From NCBI GenBank assembly GCA_017561285.1, contig JAFZDG010000189.1, forward strand, positions 1-6,929: a stretch of 6,929 bases of DNA, in the 5' to 3' direction. The stretch is from Bacteroidaceae bacterium (GTDB lineage: Bacteria > Bacteroidota > Bacteroidia > Bacteroidales > Barnesiellaceae_A). How positions within the stretch are numbered: position 1 is the stretch's first letter; every line of letters begins with the position of its first letter. The notes beneath the pieces are model-generated. The model was not told the DNA's origin, ran no database searches, and saw only the letters and a program-made list of their open reading frames with translations. Below are positions 5,345 to 6,929 of the stretch, one piece after another. Both the position numbers and the translations under genes were made by a program.

Positions 5345-6320
5345 TATTGGCAACATACTCGGCAAACGGATATTGGTGCTTGATGGTGCTATGGGCACAA
5401 TGATACAGCGTTATGCGCCCGACGAAGCTACCTTTCGTGGTGCATACTTTGTACGGCACAATACCCAATTGCTTGGTTGTTACGATATACTCAACATAAC
5501 AGCGCCACACATTATCAACGAGATACATTGCGCTTACCTCGATGCCGGAGCCGACATCATTACCACCAACACGTTCAACGCCAACGCCCTATCGCTGGCA
5601 CCATACAACCTGCAAGAACATGTGAGTGAGATAAACATCTCGGCCGCCACATTGGCACGACAGCTTGCCGACAAGAACACAACACACAACCCCGACAAGC
5701 AACGATGGGTAGCGGGCTCGGTAGGACCAACGGCAATTAATTGCAGTACTTCAGAGGCGGATGCTGACAAAACATTTGCCTTATTGGCCGACGCCTACAC
5801 CACACAAATGGAGGCGCTCATTGCCGGAGGCGTAGACCTACTTCTTGTAGAGACGATATGCAACCTAACGACTGCACAAGCCGCCCTATATGCCGTCGAG
5901 TGTGCCATGAAGCGCACACAACGCACTATACCTATTATGCTATCTATTACAACCACGCCGGAAGGTACAATGCTATCGGGGCACACGCTCGACGCCTTTG
6001 TAACGGCAGTGAGCCGGGCGCCTATCCTATCGGTAGGTATCAATTGCTCATACGGAGCAGCTACACTGCTACCCCAACTGCGCACCTTGTCACGCATATC
6101 TCCTTACTACATCAGCGTTCATCCCGGTGCCGGTATACCGGACAGCTCGGGTGTATACCATACAACCGACGCAAATACTGCCGATAGCATGAAATCCTTT
6201 ATCGACGAAGGGTTGGTCAATATCGTAGGAGGTTGTTGCGGAACAACGCCTCAACTCACGGCATTGTTATGCCAAGCGACACAAGGCGCAACGCCTCGCA
6301 GACTTCCCACGCAGCCATAA
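5337..6320 (+). CDS. Standalone homocysteine S-methyltransferase module, MetH N-terminal-like
   Basis: The 327 residues align by eye with the first (homocysteine-binding) module of cobalamin-dependent methionine synthase MetH: ILVLDGAMGTMIQ at 12-24, FRGAYF (33-38), AYLDAGADIITTNTFNAN (66-83), AGSVGPT (126-132), GINCSYG (234-240), AHPNAG-like VHPGAGIP (261-268) and IVGGCCGTTP (296-305). The zinc-binding thiolates that activate homocysteine are present: Cys237, Cys300 and Cys301. The protein ends after ATPRRLPTQP, where MetH continues through APRKLPE into the folate module, so folate-, cobalamin- and reactivation modules are absent. It could pair with a separately encoded cobalamin/folate protein as a split MetH, or use another methyl donor such as S-methylmethionine; the strong MetH likeness favours the first. 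The start overlaps the ruvC end by eight bases (ATGAGTGA), suggesting coupled translation. Confidence 0.88.
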   Translation: MSDIGNILGKRILVLDGAMGTMIQRYAPDEATFRGAYFVRHNTQLLGCYDILNITAPHIINEIHCAYLDAGADIITTNTFNANALSLAPYNLQEHVSEINISAATLARQLADKNTTHNPDKQRWVAGSVGPTAINCSTSEADADKTFALLADAYTTQMEALIAGGVDLLLVETICNLTTAQAALYAVECAMKRTQRTIPIMLSITTTPEGTMLSGHTLDAFVTAVSRAPILSVGINCSYGAATLLPQLRTLSRISPYYISVHPGAGIPDSSGVYHTTDANTADSMKSFIDEGLVNIVGGCCGTTPQLTALLCQATQGATPRRLPTQP

Positions 6321-6348
6321 GCCTATAGCAGCCACACACATTACTCCT

Positions 6349-6929
6349 ATGGACACTAAGAAAAAGCCTCATAGCACACGCACACGCGATAACAACCTCG
6401 ACATCTATCGAGGTTGCTCTATGATATACATTACCTGCATCCTGCACAACTTCTACGGGGTACAACATTTCGATGCGGTATTCACAAGCCTGCTACTCAT
6501 CACAATGCCCATCGTTTTCTATATTGCCGGCGCTTCATTCTCCTTAGCATCGCCCAAGTCATATCCGCAATACCTGTGGCGCAGAACCAAACGCATTGTC
6601 TTCCCCTACTACATCTTGGTTGCACTCACAACAATGGCCTATTTTATATACCTTTGCCTCATAAAAGGCCATAGCCCAATGCAGTTTGGCCAAGCATTCA
6701 TCGCCAACGGCTATTACAACATCTTCTCGGGCAAGCTATTCGAGTTCAACCACTTGTGGTTCATACCCACATATCTTGTCATTGCAATGCTACTACCGCT
6801 GTTGGGACGTGCCAAACCACACCTCAACGCATGGGCCATATACCTCATATGCATCATCAATGCCATCTTGCTTCACTTCTATCCCAACGACATCTTATGC
6901 TACGGCACATTTGCCCTGGCCGGCGGTAT
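6349..6929 (+). CDS. Membrane acyltransferase, acyltransferase-3 family, cut by the right edge
   Basis: An ATG at 6349 opens a frame that stays open to the window end: 193 codons plus two bases. A basic N-terminus of about 15 residues is followed by LDIYRGCSMIYITCILHN, the typical first segment of acyltransferase-3 (OafA/NodX type) proteins with the conserved Arg21 and His33. Further membrane segments lie near 43-66, 82-106, 135-153 and 160-178. The FNHLWFIPTYLV motif at 133-144 is another family hallmark. Such inner-membrane enzymes acetylate or acylate surface sugars such as O-antigen, capsule or exopolysaccharide; the acceptor here is unknown. It starts 28 bases after the methyltransferase stop without an intervening terminator or visible promoter, so it may be the fourth gene of the run. 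The remaining C-terminal membrane segments lie outside the window. Confidence 0.85.
   Translation, partial: MDTKKKPHSTRTRDNNLDIYRGCSMIYITCILHNFYGVQHFDAVFTSLLLITMPIVFYIAGASFSLASPKSYPQYLWRRTKRIVFPYYILVALTTMAYFIYLCLIKGHSPMQFGQAFIANGYYNIFSGKLFEFNHLWFIPTYLVIAMLLPLLGRAKPHLNAWAIYLICIINAILLHFYPNDILCYGTFALAGG
6393..6416 (+). repeat. Inverted repeat early in the acyltransferase gene
   Basis: A perfect 9-base inverted repeat (6393-6401 with 6408-6416, CAACCTCGA / TCGAGGTTG) with a six-base loop sits at codons 15-23 of the acyltransferase. No T-run follows, so it is not a standard terminator. It could form an mRNA hairpin near the start codon; a functional role is inference. Confidence 0.5.

Overview
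The window looks like chromosomal DNA from a member of Bacteroidota, most likely order Bacteroidales. Four things point there. Promoters carry the Bacteroidota sigma-ABfr type -7 box (TAnnTTTG). Starts lack clear Shine-Dalgarno sequences and sit in A/T-rich leaders. A secreted protein ends in what looks like a type IX secretion (T9SS) sorting domain. A DUF4286 gene lies directly before ruvC. Genus cannot be fixed from the sequence alone.

Layout from left to right. (1) Positions 1-264 hold the first codons of an unidentified minus-strand gene running off the left edge, and two hairpins behind fabD. (2) fabD, the malonyl-CoA:ACP transacylase, is on the minus strand and has its own promoter with an unexplained palindrome in its -33/spacer region. 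(3) A 339-base divergent intergenic region follows, then a single-gene unit for a large secreted multidomain surface protein, closed by a strong terminator. (4) Next comes a YycJ/WalJ-like metallo-beta-lactamase-fold hydrolase with its own promoter. (5) Two convergent tRNA genes follow: tRNA-Lys(CTT) on plus and tRNA-Ala(GGC) on minus, each with a promoter and a terminator. (6) From about 4365 to the right edge there is a tight plus-strand gene run: DUF4286 protein, ruvC, a standalone homocysteine methyltransferase module resembling the first module of MetH, and the start of a membrane acyltransferase cut by the window end.

Most genes are housekeeping: fatty-acid initiation, Holliday-junction resolution, methionine synthesis and translation. 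The less ordinary points are four. The MetH-like protein stops exactly at the module boundary of full-length MetH. The T9SS cargo has no recognisable catalytic domain. A palindrome overlaps the fabD promoter. The two tRNA promoters share an ATTG-N20-TAnCTTTG architecture that the protein-gene promoters lack. I found no mobile element, CRISPR array, rRNA or riboswitch, and nothing that clearly qualifies as a new defence or other multi-gene system.
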